Made by a program: the position numbers and the translations under genes. DNA of 64,000 nt from Bacillus alveayuensis (lineage in GTDB: Bacteria; Bacillota; Bacilli; Bacillales; Aeribacillaceae): contig JAUSTR010000004.1 of the NCBI GenBank assembly GCA_030812955.1, positions 156,942 through 220,941 on the forward strand, read 5' to 3'. Positions 1-8,761 of the stretch are shown here, piece after piece (the stretch's first letter is position 1; every line of letters starts with the position of its first letter). Below the pieces are notes generated by a model that saw only the letters and a program-made list of their open reading frames with translations, was not told the origin of the DNA and searched no databases.

Positions 1-120
1 GATTCAATCGTTCCTCATGGAGATACAGAACTTAAAAACGGTGACCGTCTCATCGTTACAGGTTCACGCGAATATGTGGATGAATTAAAACGTGAACTTG
101 AATTTTGTGATTGGTGTTAA
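1..120 (+). CDS. yjbQ: C-terminus of YjbQ-like cation antiporter (TrkA-C domain), 5' cut off by window
   Basis: An open frame runs from base 1 to a TAA at 118-120 and encodes 39 residues that end EFCDWC. The stretch DTELKNGDRLIVTGS is typical of the RCK/TrkA-C ligand-binding domain found at the end of CPA2-type Na+/H+ or K+/H+ antiporters. In B. subtilis the gene before the tenA-tenI-thi operon is yjbQ, a CPA2 antiporter, so both synteny and domain agree. Only the tail is visible; transport specificity cannot be judged. Confidence 0.7.
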   Translation, partial: DSIVPHGDTELKNGDRLIVTGSREYVDELKRELEFCDWC

Positions 121-127
121 AACGCAC

Positions 128-156
128 TTTTAAAATGTCCATGATTATGGTATAGT
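128..156 (+). promoter_or_regulatory. Putative sigma-A promoter of the thi operon
   Basis: A TATAGT -10 box (151-156) lies about 30 bases before the TPP aptamer. The -35 (TTTTAA, 128-133, 17-bp spacer) is poor, so the position rests mainly on the -10 and on the riboswitch downstream. Confidence 0.45.
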
Positions 157-187
157 GAAAGTTAAATAAAACAACTGAATGAGGAAA

Positions 188-281
188 ACCACTAGGGGAG
201 CCTTTCAGAAAGGCTGAGATTAAAGTGTAACTTTAAGACCCTTTGAACCTGATCTGGTTAACACCAGCGTAGGGAAGTGGA
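188..281 (+). promoter_or_regulatory. TPP riboswitch (THI element)
   Basis: The aptamer has the conserved core blocks in order: ACTAGGGGAGC, GGCTGAGA, GACCCTTTGAACCTGATC and TGGTTAACACCAGCGTAGGGAAGTGG (given here as pieces). P1 forms between ACCACT at its start and AGTGG at its end. It precedes a rho-independent terminator and the tenI-thiOSGF genes, so thiamine pyrophosphate is expected to cause premature termination. The 5' arm of the terminator can compete with the aptamer 3' strand (both contain ACCACT/AGTGG), which is the usual switching logic. Confidence 0.95.
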
Positions 282-320
282 CATGTAGATGATAAGTTAT
301 GTTGTTGATCAATACATTTT

Positions 321-358
321 TACCACTTTCCTTTATTTGGAGAGTGGTTTTTTCGTTT
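321..358 (+). terminator. Riboswitch-controlled terminator
   Basis: ACCACTTTCC pairs with GGAGAGTGGT around a short AT-rich loop and is followed by TTTTTTCGTTTTT. It lies 40 bases after the TPP aptamer. Confidence 0.85.
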
Positions 359-365
359 TTTGAAA

Positions 366-541
366 AGGCTGTTTTCAAAAACTATGATGCTTTTCGACTG
401 TCTATGAACCGAATAAAGCACGTGGTCGGATAAATCACATTTGTCCGACAATCGATTTCACGCAATAGCGTGACATATTAAACATGTCGATTGCCTGACA
501 GTCTAAAAGTATATAAAGCAACAATCGTTTAGAAAGAGCCT
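366..541 (+). repeat. Repeat family A, full-length copy 1
   Basis: It starts AGGCTGTTTTC and ends AGAAAGAGCCT, an imperfect terminal inverted repeat, with nested internal palindromes (GTCGGATAAAT/ATTTGTCCGAC). It sits between the riboswitch terminator and the tenI RBS, so it is part of the thi leader transcript. Other copies are at 7080, 16279, 16951, 22187, 24081, 25430, 28254, 42987 (end only) and 47830. Confidence 0.85.
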
Positions 542-559
542 TTGAAAAGGGGGGATCGT

Positions 560-1168
560 GTGGAAATTCATGCGATTACAGATGGGAAAAAAACAACGTC
601 AGAGCTTATGGACATCATATTATCAATTGAGGAATATGTAGACTATATTCACATTCGCGAAAAAAATAAAAGTGCAAAGGAAATCATCGACCTTATCGAT
701 CAGCTTTTACAAAACAATTGTCCTAAGGAAAAACTCATTATAAACGACCGATTGGATGTTGCTTTTATGACGAATCTGTCTCATGTTCATCTTCCACAAT
801 CAAGCTTACCTGTACAAAGGGTCAAAAATAGGTTTCCCCAAATGTGTGTAGGAGTATCCGTTCATTCACTCGAAGAAGCAAAGAGGGCAGAACAAGAAGG
901 GGCACAATATGTTTTATTCGGCCATATTTTTGAAACGGACTCTAAAAAAGGAGTAGAGCCACGGGGAATAACGGCTCTAAAGAAGATTGTCGAAAGCGTT
1001 TCAATACCAGTCGTTGCCATTGGGGGTATAACCTTAAAAAATGTGCAAGAAGTGATCAAAGTTGGGGCTTCCGGCATTGCGGTAATGTCATATTTATTTT
1101 CATCACCACATCCGCAAGATGCTGCCAAAGCTTTAAAAGATTCGATGAAGGGGATGGAGAAACGATGA
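560..1168 (+). CDS. tenI: Thiazole tautomerase TenI
   Basis: TenI is a ThiE-fold (TIM barrel) protein that aromatises the thiazole carboxyphosphate made by ThiG. The N-terminus EIHAITDGKK and the blocks VDYIHIREKNKSA, SVHSLEEA, YVLFGHIFETDSKKG and IPVVAIGGIT match TenI rather than true ThiE; the REKNKS segment replaces the ThiE residues for the pyrimidine substrate. I chose the GTG at 560 (202 aa), which has AAAAGGGGGG just upstream and matches the known TenI N-terminus, over an in-frame TTG at 542. The stop overlaps thiO (ATGA). It is the first gene of the operon; the tenA that normally precedes it is missing. Confidence 0.9.
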   Translation: MEIHAITDGKKTTSELMDIILSIEEYVDYIHIREKNKSAKEIIDLIDQLLQNNCPKEKLIINDRLDVAFMTNLSHVHLPQSSLPVQRVKNRFPQMCVGVSVHSLEEAKRAEQEGAQYVLFGHIFETDSKKGVEPRGITALKKIVESVSIPVVAIGGITLKNVQEVIKVGASGIAVMSYLFSSPHPQDAAKALKDSMKGMEKR

Positions 1169-2271
1169 TGAATTACGAAGTTGGGATTATTGGAGGAGGA
1201 ATAATCGGAAATTCGATTGCTTATCAGCTTGGCAAAGAAGGAATTCGTGCTGCTGTGTTAGAAAGTGAACAATTAGGATCAAAAGCGACTAGTGCAGCGG
1301 CAGGAATGTTAGGAGCCCATTCAGAAAATAAAAAAAGAGACATTTTTTATGAGTTTTGCCGAGAGAGTCGTGATTTATTTCCGAATGTTTCGAAAGATTT
1401 ATATGAAATAACGGGAATTCACGTACAGCTTGTGCAAGAAGGTATGTATCAGCTCGCCTTTACAGAAAGTGAAGCAATGGAATTAAAGTCGTTAGCCGAT
1501 CGTGAAAAAGAGTTTGTTTGGCATGATCAAAAGGAAGTGTTAAAACAAGAACCGAATTTAACAGATGACATCATCGGGGCATTATGGATAAAAGGAGATG
1601 GGCAAGTCGAGCCGAAAGCGTTATGTCAAGCATTTTCTAAAGGTGCAAGGGCATTTGGGGCCGATTTTTATGAACAAACTCCAGTTTATGAAGTAAATAA
1701 AACAGGCACTAGCTATGCATTAAAAACACCTCTAGGTATTTTTAATTGTGAAAAAGTCATCGTCGCAAATGGCGTTTGGAGCGGGAAATTTTTTGAGCAG
1801 CTCGGTTTAAGAAATCCGATGAAGCCAGTTAAAGGGGAATGCTTTGCAATTAGAATGGACAAACCGCTTGTCACGAAAACGATTTTTCATGAGCATTGTT
1901 ATATTGTTCCGAAATTAAATGGACGTTGTATTATTGGGGCGACATCAGTTGTGGATAGCTGGCATCAAGAGCCGACTGTTCAAGGTATTTCTTCCTTAAT
2001 GAATAATGCCCAGCAATTAGTTCCGTCCATTTCGAATCAATCGATTCTTGAAGCTTGGTCATCTTTAAGACCGCAGACGTTTGATGGGTGGCCTATTATC
2101 GGGGAGCATCCGGAATGGGAAGGGGTCTTTTTTGCTACAGGTCATTATCGAAATGGGATATTACTTTCACCGATAACGGGAATCGTTGTGAAAGATCTTG
2201 TTTTAAAGCAAAATCAATTTTCTCGTTATTTAGGGGCGTTTTCTATAAACCGTTTGCGAACGGCCGTTTAA
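1165..2271 (+). CDS. thiO: Glycine oxidase ThiO
   Basis: This is an FAD-dependent D-amino acid oxidase family enzyme that converts glycine to dehydroglycine, the imine used by ThiG to build the thiazole ring. The dinucleotide-binding motif GIIGGGIIGNSIAYQL lies at residues 8-23, and the C-terminal FAD block includes SSLRPQTFDGWPIIG and ATGHYRNGILLSPITG. At 368 aa it has normal length for Bacillus ThiO/GoxB. The start overlaps the tenI stop and thiS follows 13 bases later, so translation is probably coupled. Confidence 0.95.
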   Translation: MMNYEVGIIGGGIIGNSIAYQLGKEGIRAAVLESEQLGSKATSAAAGMLGAHSENKKRDIFYEFCRESRDLFPNVSKDLYEITGIHVQLVQEGMYQLAFTESEAMELKSLADREKEFVWHDQKEVLKQEPNLTDDIIGALWIKGDGQVEPKALCQAFSKGARAFGADFYEQTPVYEVNKTGTSYALKTPLGIFNCEKVIVANGVWSGKFFEQLGLRNPMKPVKGECFAIRMDKPLVTKTIFHEHCYIVPKLNGRCIIGATSVVDSWHQEPTVQGISSLMNNAQQLVPSISNQSILEAWSSLRPQTFDGWPIIGEHPEWEGVFFATGHYRNGILLSPITGIVVKDLVLKQNQFSRYLGAFSINRLRTAV

Positions 2272-2284
2272 TGGAGGTGAGAGA

Positions 2285-2488
2285 ATGAAAATTCAAGTAA
2301 ATGGAAAGCTCGTAAACATCGATGATCAAATTCAAACGATTGCGGATTTATTAAAACATTATCAGTTGGAAAATCGCATTGTCGTTGTCGAATTAAATCG
2401 TGAAATTATTAATAAAGAAGGCTATGATTCTCAAAGTTTACATGAAGGCGATCAAATTGAAATCGTTCATTTTGTAGGAGGAGGATGA
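2285..2488 (+). CDS. thiS: Sulfur carrier protein ThiS
   Basis: A 67-aa ubiquitin-fold protein ending VGGG, with the C-terminal Gly-Gly that ThiF adenylates and that is then thiocarboxylated to deliver sulfur to ThiG. The start is preceded by TGGAGGTGAGAG. It lies between thiO and thiG with gaps of 13 and 3 bases, in the standard order of the Bacillus operon. Confidence 0.95.
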   Translation: MKIQVNGKLVNIDDQIQTIADLLKHYQLENRIVVVELNREIINKEGYDSQSLHEGDQIEIVHFVGGG

Positions 2489-2491
2489 AAA

Positions 2492-3259
2492 ATGTTAAAA
2501 ATCGCCAATAAAACCTTTCAATCTCGTTTACTATTAGGAACAGGAAAATACCCTTCTTTTGACATTCAAAAGAAAGCTGTTGAAGTGTCTGAAGCCGAAA
2601 TTTTAACGTTTGCTGTAAGAAGAATGAATATTTTTGAACCAACTCAACCTAATTTTTTAGAGCAATTAGATTTATCAAAATATACGCTATTACCGAATAC
2701 TGCCGGGGCTAAAACAGCGGAAGAAGCGGTTAGAATTGCCAAACTTGCAAAAGCATCCGGGTTATGTGATATGGTAAAAGTAGAGGTCATTGGCTGTGAT
2801 AAAACATTGCTCCCTGATCCAGTTGAAACGTTAAAGGCATCGGAAATGCTGCTAGAGGAAGGATTTATCGTCTTGCCATACACATCTGATGACGTTGTAT
2901 TAGCTAGAAAACTAGAAGAGCTGGGAGTCCATGCTATTATGCCAGGTGCTTCACCAATTGGTTCGGGACAAGGTATTTTGAATCCGTTAAATCTTTCATT
3001 TATTATTGAACAAGCGAAGATCCCTGTTATTGTCGATGCAGGTATTGGCTCGCCTGCTGATGCTGCGTTAGCTATGGAGCTTGGGGCTGACGGTGTATTA
3101 TTAAATACAGCCGTAGCAGGTGCAGATGATCCTGTAAAAATGGCGAAAGCAATGAAATTAGCGATTGAAGCCGGTCGATTAGGATTTGAAGCTGGACGTA
3201 TTCCGAGAAAAAGATATGCGTCAGCTAGTAGCCCACAGGAAGGAATGGTTACCACTTGA
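2492..3259 (+). CDS. thiG: Thiazole synthase ThiG
   Basis: A TIM-barrel enzyme joining deoxyxylulose 5-phosphate, dehydroglycine and ThiS thiocarboxylate. [13 protein letters not shown] is near the N-terminus, TFAVRRMN follows at about residue 41, [15 protein letters not shown] holds the Schiff-base lysine region, and the phosphate site [19 protein letters not shown] is near residue 180. At 255 aa it is full length. The RBS GGAGGAGG overlaps the thiS end and the stop overlaps the thiF start. Confidence 0.97.
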   Translation: MLKIANKTFQSRLLLGTGKYPSFDIQKKAVEVSEAEILTFAVRRMNIFEPTQPNFLEQLDLSKYTLLPNTAGAKTAEEAVRIAKLAKASGLCDMVKVEVIGCDKTLLPDPVETLKASEMLLEEGFIVLPYTSDDVVLARKLEELGVHAIMPGASPIGSGQGILNPLNLSFIIEQAKIPVIVDAGIGSPADAALAMELGADGVLLNTAVAGADDPVKMAKAMKLAIEAGRLGFEAGRIPRKRYASASSPQEGMVTT

Positions 3260-4272
3260 TGGAACGTTATTCAAGACAAATATTATTTGCACCAATAGGT
3301 GAAAAAGGCCAGGAAAAACTATTAAAGAGTCATGTGCTGATCGTCGGTGCAGGAGCATTAGGGTGTGCGAGTGCAGAGATGCTCACACGTGCCGGTGTTG
3401 GGAAGCTGACGATTATTGATCGTGACTATGTTGATTATAGCAATTTAGGACGTCAACAGCTCTACACGGAAGAGGATGCTAAGCAAAGCCTGCCGAAAGC
3501 GATTGCAGCGAAAAAACATTTGCAAGAAATTAATAAGGAAATAACCATTCGTGCTGTCGTTGGAGACTTTACCCCATCCAATGCAGAAGGCTTATTGGAA
3601 AGGGTTGACCTCATATTAGATGGCACCGACAACTTTGAAACTAGATTTTTAATCAATGACCTCTCAATGAAAAAAAACATTCCGTGGATATATGGAGCAT
3701 GTTTGAAAAGTTATGGAATGAGCGTATCCATTATCCCAAAGGAAACACCGTGTTTAACTTGCTTAATGAAAGCCATCCCTCACGATGGAATGACATGTGA
3801 TACAGTAGGTGTCATCGCACCAGTTGTGCAAATGGTTGCTTCCTATCAAGTAACGGAAACGATCAAGTATTTAGTAGGGCAACCCGTTTCCAAAGAGCTC
3901 GTATCTTTTGATGTATGGAATCGTCAACATTCTATTGTCGATATGGCAAAGCTTAAAAAGGAAGATTGCCCATCTTGCGGCCAAAATGCCACCTATCCAT
4001 ATTTAACAGAAGAAAGAGGAATGAAAACAGCTGTTTTATGTGGAAGAAATACGGTCCAAATTCGGCCAAACACAACGGAAGCTTTATCGTTAAAAGAAGT
4101 GGCCCAAAAATTAAAGCCGCTCGTATCTGATATTGTCGGTAATGACTTTTTAATTTCCTTTTCAATCAATCCTTATCGGATCGTATTGTTTCAAGATGGC
4201 AGAGCCTTAATTCATGGCACAAAAGATATAAATGAAGCGAAAGGAATTTATCAAAAATATATAGGGGCTTAG
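3259..4272 (+). CDS. thiF: ThiS adenylyltransferase ThiF
   Basis: An E1-like enzyme that adenylates the ThiS C-terminus. It shows the nucleotide-binding VLIVGAGALGCASAEML, the DRDYVDYSNLGRQ block (Arg/Gln contacts to ATP) and the zinc-binding cysteine pairs CLTC and CPSC. I place the start at the ATG at 3259, overlapping the thiG stop (TGATG); a TTG three bases upstream is possible. The C-terminal ~80 residues resemble a rhodanese-like or ThiS-docking tail seen in some Bacillus ThiF proteins. It is the last gene before a terminator; thiD, which follows in B. subtilis, is absent. Confidence 0.93.
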   Translation: MERYSRQILFAPIGEKGQEKLLKSHVLIVGAGALGCASAEMLTRAGVGKLTIIDRDYVDYSNLGRQQLYTEEDAKQSLPKAIAAKKHLQEINKEITIRAVVGDFTPSNAEGLLERVDLILDGTDNFETRFLINDLSMKKNIPWIYGACLKSYGMSVSIIPKETPCLTCLMKAIPHDGMTCDTVGVIAPVVQMVASYQVTETIKYLVGQPVSKELVSFDVWNRQHSIVDMAKLKKEDCPSCGQNATYPYLTEERGMKTAVLCGRNTVQIRPNTTEALSLKEVAQKLKPLVSDIVGNDFLISFSINPYRIVLFQDGRALIHGTKDINEAKGIYQKYIGA

Positions 4273-4277
4273 TTTGA

Positions 4278-4312
4278 GGAAAGGACTGGGTGCTCCCAGT
4301 CCTTTTCGTTTG
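4278..4312 (+). terminator. Terminator of the thi operon
   Basis: AAGGACTGGG pairs perfectly with CCCAGTCCTT across a 4-base TGCT loop, followed by TTCGTTT, 8 bases after the thiF stop. Confidence 0.9.
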
Positions 4313-4336
4313 GATAGCAAATGCATCTGTTTGTTC

Positions 4337-4430
4337 GGATCGTATTCGACAAAAGTTGGATCGTATTCGACAGAAGTTGGATTGTATTCGACAAAAATCA
4401 GATTGTATTCGACAAAACTTGGACAGTATT
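4337..4430. repeat. 21-bp tandem repeat, about 4.5 units
   Basis: Units of the form GGATYGTATTCGACAAAAGTT start at 4337, 4358, 4379 and 4400, with a partial fifth unit. The array lies 25 bases behind the thiF terminator and gives spurious open frames on both strands because the unit length is a multiple of three. Confidence 0.9.
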
Positions 4431-4533
4431 TATTACAATGTTCATTTTTTTCGGTGTGATCGATCGTTTTTGAGCAGGAAAAATACATGAATTGTAGAAT
4501 AACTTCATTTAAAAAGAAAGGAGTGAGCACAAT

Positions 4534-5502
4534 TTGATAAAAAAAGAGCGGAAAATTCCGCTTACGATTAAAAAATATGAAGCTTTGTTAAGGAGGCTAC
4601 CGAAAAATCATCCAAAACGGGAACAAATTGAAGAGGAGCTAGCCAAAAGTTTAGCTGGTTATCAAGGAGAGAAGGCAATCGATTATTATTTAGATTTTCT
4701 GCCTCAAGATCGTTATTACATCTTTCATGACCTTAGACTTAAAGTAGGTGATAAAAAGTATACACAAATAGATACTTGCATTTTGACTAGTCGTTTTTTA
4801 CTCATTCTTGAAGTGAAAAATATTTCAGGAACTTTATTTTTTGACCAATCTTTCCATCAATTAATTCGAACAAAAGATGAAAAAGAAGAGGGTTTTCCAG
4901 ATCCTGTGTTACAAGTAAAAAGGCAACAACACTTTGTCACAAAATGGTTACAAAATAATCGTTTCCCATCGATCCCAATTGAAACATTCATTGTGATTAG
5001 TCATCCTTCATCCATAATTAAAACCGCTCCTCGTCATAAAGAGATTTATGAAAAAGTCCTTCATAGTGCCTATCTTCCTCAAAAAATAGAACAATTGGAA
5101 AAGTGCTATCAAAAAGACATTTTGACTTTAAAGGAAATGAAGAAGATTTCTCGGCACTTTATAAAAAAGCACACCCCTTTAGATTTTGACGTTCTTTCTC
5201 AATTCGAATTATCTAAGTCAGAAATATTATCTGGTGTCCATTGTCCAACATGTTTTACCCTACCTCTAGTAAGAAAACGTGGAACATGGCTATGTCAAAA
5301 GTGCCCTTCATCATATAAAGATGCTCATGTTCAAACGCTTCACGATTACGCACTTCTTATTAGTCCTACCATTACAAATCGCGAATGTCGTGATTTTCTC
5401 CATTTATCCTCCCCATCGATTGCTTCGAAATTATTAGTTTCTTTAAGCTTAAAACATTGGGGAACTTATAAAAATCGGACTTATATTTTGACTATACGTT
5501 AA
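4534..5502 (+). CDS. NERD domain (nuclease-related) protein
   Basis: A 322-aa soluble protein with a NERD domain at about residues 45-165: YQGEKAIDYYLDFL, YYIFHDLRL, QIDTCILTSRFLLILEVKN. This matches the predicted restriction-endonuclease-like core with acidic residues and an E-V-K motif. A Cys pair arrangement, CPTCFTL and CQKCPS, at about 231-250 suggests a small zinc-ribbon, and the tail looks helix-turn-helix-like. The TTG start has AAAGGAGTG upstream. NERD proteins occur singly in many Bacillaceae and have no agreed function; no defence partner is next to it. Confidence 0.8.
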   Translation: MIKKERKIPLTIKKYEALLRRLPKNHPKREQIEEELAKSLAGYQGEKAIDYYLDFLPQDRYYIFHDLRLKVGDKKYTQIDTCILTSRFLLILEVKNISGTLFFDQSFHQLIRTKDEKEEGFPDPVLQVKRQQHFVTKWLQNNRFPSIPIETFIVISHPSSIIKTAPRHKEIYEKVLHSAYLPQKIEQLEKCYQKDILTLKEMKKISRHFIKKHTPLDFDVLSQFELSKSEILSGVHCPTCFTLPLVRKRGTWLCQKCPSSYKDAHVQTLHDYALLISPTITNRECRDFLHLSSPSIASKLLVSLSLKHWGTYKNRTYILTIR

Positions 5503-5507
5503 TAATA

Positions 5508-5537
5508 TTGTCATCATAATGATAATCATGCTATAAT
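5508..5537 (+). promoter_or_regulatory. Sigma-A promoter of fabI
   Basis: TTGTCA (5508-5513) and TATAAT (5532-5537) are separated by 18 bases and lie about 50 bases before the fabI start. Confidence 0.75.
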
Positions 5538-5554
5538 TATGACTAGGTACTAAT
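5536..5554 (+). promoter_or_regulatory. FapR-type operator before fabI
   Basis: The 19-bp imperfect palindrome ATTATGACTAGGTACTAAT closely resembles the FapR operator (consensus around TTAGTACCTRGTMCTAA read on the other strand) and overlaps the -10 box. FapR represses fabI and other lipid genes in B. subtilis until malonyl-CoA releases it, so fabI here is probably under the same control. Confidence 0.75.
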
Positions 5555-5584
5555 AACTTGTAACAAACAATAGGAGGATTAAAC

Positions 5585-6361
5585 ATGAATCTCTCTTTTG
5601 AAGGTAAAAATATTGTTGTCATGGGAGTTGCGAATAAACGTAGTATTGCATGGGGAATCGCACGTTCCTTACATGCAGCGGGTGCTCGTTTAATTTTTAC
5701 ATATGTAGGTGAACGTATGGAGAAGTCTGTACGTGAGCTTGTTGATTCACTAGGTCGCGAAGATTACCTTGTTTTACCTTGTGATGTAACAAGCGATGAA
5801 GAAATCGAAAAATGTTTTGAAACGATTAAAGAAGAAGTGGGCGTGATCCACGGTGTGGCACATTGTATTGCGTTTGCCAACAAAGAAGAACTAAACGGTG
5901 AATACTTAAATACAACGCGCGACGGCTTCCTATTAGCCCATAACATTAGCTCCTACTCACTAACAGCTGTAGCAAAAGCAGCTCGTCCATTGATGACTGA
6001 AGGTGGAAGCATCGTTACATTAACATATTTAGGTGGAGAGCGTGTCGTTCAAAACTACAATGTCATGGGTGTAGCAAAAGCATCACTTGATGCAAGTGTG
6101 AAATATTTAGCGAATGACTTAGGGAAAGAAGGCATCCGTGTCAATGCGATTTCTGCGGGACCAATTCGTACACTTTCTGCAAAAGGGGTTAGCGATTTTA
6201 ATTCCATCTTAAAAGAAATTGAAGAGCGCGCACCACTACGTCGTACAACAACTCAAGAAGAGGTTGGCGATACAGCACTATTCTTATTTAGCGACTTATC
6301 TCGTGGTGTAACTGGCGAAATTATTCACGTAGACTCCGGCTACCATATTCTTGGTCGATAA
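5585..6361 (+). CDS. fabI: Enoyl-ACP reductase FabI
   Basis: A short-chain dehydrogenase-fold enzyme performing the NAD(P)H-dependent last step of fatty acid elongation. The FabI-specific cofactor motif GVANKRSIAWGIA lies at residues 15-27. The catalytic Tyr-x6-Tyr-Met-x-Lys arrangement appears as Y-N-V-M-G-V-A-K near residues 158-165, and VNAISAGPIRTLSAKG follows. At 258 aa it has family length. RBS TAGGAGGATTAAAC precedes the ATG. In B. subtilis fabI also sits next to cotO. Confidence 0.97.
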   Translation: MNLSFEGKNIVVMGVANKRSIAWGIARSLHAAGARLIFTYVGERMEKSVRELVDSLGREDYLVLPCDVTSDEEIEKCFETIKEEVGVIHGVAHCIAFANKEELNGEYLNTTRDGFLLAHNISSYSLTAVAKAARPLMTEGGSIVTLTYLGGERVVQNYNVMGVAKASLDASVKYLANDLGKEGIRVNAISAGPIRTLSAKGVSDFNSILKEIEERAPLRRTTTQEEVGDTALFLFSDLSRGVTGEIIHVDSGYHILGR

Positions 6362-6424
6362 AAAAAGCTGTCAGTGTCCAGATCACACTTAACTGCTTCC
6401 TGTCATGTAGACAGTGGGAATAAA

Positions 6425-6478
6425 AAAAGCGGCCTTGGTCCTATCTTCTATAGGGATTAAGGCCGTTTAGTCGTTTTT
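6425..6478 (+). terminator. Terminator after fabI
   Basis: GCGGCCTTGGTCCTATC pairs with GATTAAGGCCGT (imperfect, long stem) and is followed by TTTAGTCGTTTTT. The rest of the 6362-6643 gap holds nothing else I recognise apart from the cotO leader. Confidence 0.75.
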
Positions 6479-6627
6479 GCAGTCGATCATAATTATATAG
6501 GGTAGTATATTACAGATACTTATGGTACAGTTTTTTCACTCTACACGTGTCAAAATTTGTATCCAACGAAAAATGTCATATCCTTATCTTTTCCCTCATA
6601 CACTTTGTTGAAATGATTTTCTAAATA

Positions 6628-6636
6628 AAGGGAGGG
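6628..6636 (+). promoter_or_regulatory. RBS that decides the cotO start
   Basis: The strong Shine-Dalgarno AAGGGAGGG lies 7 bases before an ATT codon at 6644. The first ATG (6680) is 43 bases away and has no RBS of its own. Confidence 0.7.
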
Positions 6637-6643
6637 ATAATCC

Positions 6644-7045
6644 ATTAAAAAACATCAATCCTTTAAAAATCCCCCATTAATGTATATTATTCAGCCTGAA
6701 TTAGAACCGATCTTTTCCTCGATGCAAAAAACGTATGTGATGAAAAAGAAGCAAAAGAAAGAAGTGAAAAATAAAGAAAGTGCTGTTGAAAAGCCGAAGA
6801 GATTAGAACAAAAGGAAGTAGAGAAAAAGCCGATCACTTCATTTAGTATGCTGACGAATGAACAAAAGGTTCAAACGTTATTAAATTTGCCTGAAAGCTT
6901 AAAGCATGTTAGCTGTAACATCCGCACAACAAAAGACGAATCTTTTTATGGTAAAATAACTGAATATAAAGATGGTTACGTGACAATCGATTCGAACAAA
7001 GTAAATTTTGAAGAAATTGAGACAATTACATTAATTGGAATATAA
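6644..7045 (+). CDS. cotO: Spore coat protein CotO, apparent ATT start
   Basis: CotO is a sporulation protein that acts in late outer-coat/crust morphogenesis. The N-terminus KNPPLMYIIQPEL and the conserved C-terminal domain (SMLTNEQKVQTLLNLP, GKITEYKDGYVTIDSNK) match the family, with a Lys/Glu-rich linker at about residues 30-65. Position next to fabI is as in Bacillus. No ATG/GTG/TTG fits the RBS; the frame opens at ATT, giving 133 aa and including the conserved NPPLMYI segment. Starting at the ATG 6680 would cut that segment (121 aa). A sequencing error in the start codon is the alternative. Confidence 0.85.
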   Translation: MKKHQSFKNPPLMYIIQPELEPIFSSMQKTYVMKKKQKKEVKNKESAVEKPKRLEQKEVEKKPITSFSMLTNEQKVQTLLNLPESLKHVSCNIRTTKDESFYGKITEYKDGYVTIDSNKVNFEEIETITLIGI

Positions 7046-7079
7046 AAAACAAAAAGGTCTAACTCCACAATTTTATTTG

Positions 7080-7274
7080 AGACTGTTTTCGTAAACTTTG
7101 TTGCTTTTCGACTGGCCATGAGCCGAACAAAGCACGTGGTCGGACAAATTATATTTGTCCGATCATCGACTTTTGTTCGGTTCACGTCACGCTTTAGCGT
7201 GTAGCAAGCGTATCGCTTGCCTGACAGTCGAAAAGTTATCGTATAGTAAAGCAACAATCTTTAGAAAAGAGCCT
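7080..7274 (+). repeat. Repeat family A, full-length copy 2
   Basis: It begins AGACTGTTTTCGTAAACTTTG and ends TTTAGAAAAGAGCCT. Internal arms include GTCGGACAAAT/ATATTTGTCCGAT, the pair CCGAACAAAG/TTTGTTCGG and GCAAGC/GCTTGC. It lies downstream of cotO in a gene-free stretch. Confidence 0.9.
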
Positions 7275-7378
7275 TATTTGAAGAAGCTAGGCTTTTCGCC
7301 TCGCTTCTTTGTTTTTTTATCATATCAGAATTTATATCATGATCACGAAGGAATAAACCCTTTTATATAGTTATGGAT

Positions 7379-7456
7379 GTCTAGCGAAAGCAGCCCAGCG
7401 ACTAGTAAACTTCCCTCTCCTCCTTCCGATAAGTCAACATCCACGCTTTCGCTTTT
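7379..7456. repeat. Repeat family D, copy 1
   Basis: GTCTAGCGAAAGC and GCTTTCGC form the ends; the inner segment CGATAAGTCAACATC is shared with the copy at 42821-42971. It resembles the REP-like 'TCTAGCTCC...GATAAGTCAACATC' repeats common in thermophilic Bacillaceae genomes. It lies just after the CotI stop and could act as its transcription end. Confidence 0.6.
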
Positions 7457-7465
7457 CTTAACTCA

Positions 7466-8587
<1,122 letters not shown>

Positions 8588-8761
8588 TCACATGTTATAT
8601 TCCTATCTTATCTTAAAATATGTTAGAATCATGTATTTTGTCCTAGATAATCGTCTAATTTGTTGAGATTTATAAAAAAGATGTCAAGAACAAATCACAA
8701 CTACGTACCATTTTCCGTAATCTATGTTAAAGGGGAATTTTGACTGAAATGGAGGTAGCAT

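Noticed and set aside
4207..4530. Open frames on both strands across the 4337-4430 repeat
   Set aside because: Same cause: a 21-bp tandem repeat keeps frames open. No RBS, and one frame overlaps the thiF end.
4534..5502. NERD protein as part of a defence system
   Set aside because: It stands alone between metabolic genes, and no methylase, helicase or toxin partner is next to it.
6976..7370. Open frames within repeat A copies (also at 47825 and 24.1 kb)
   Set aside because: They come from the palindromic repeat and differ between copies; no conserved product or RBS.
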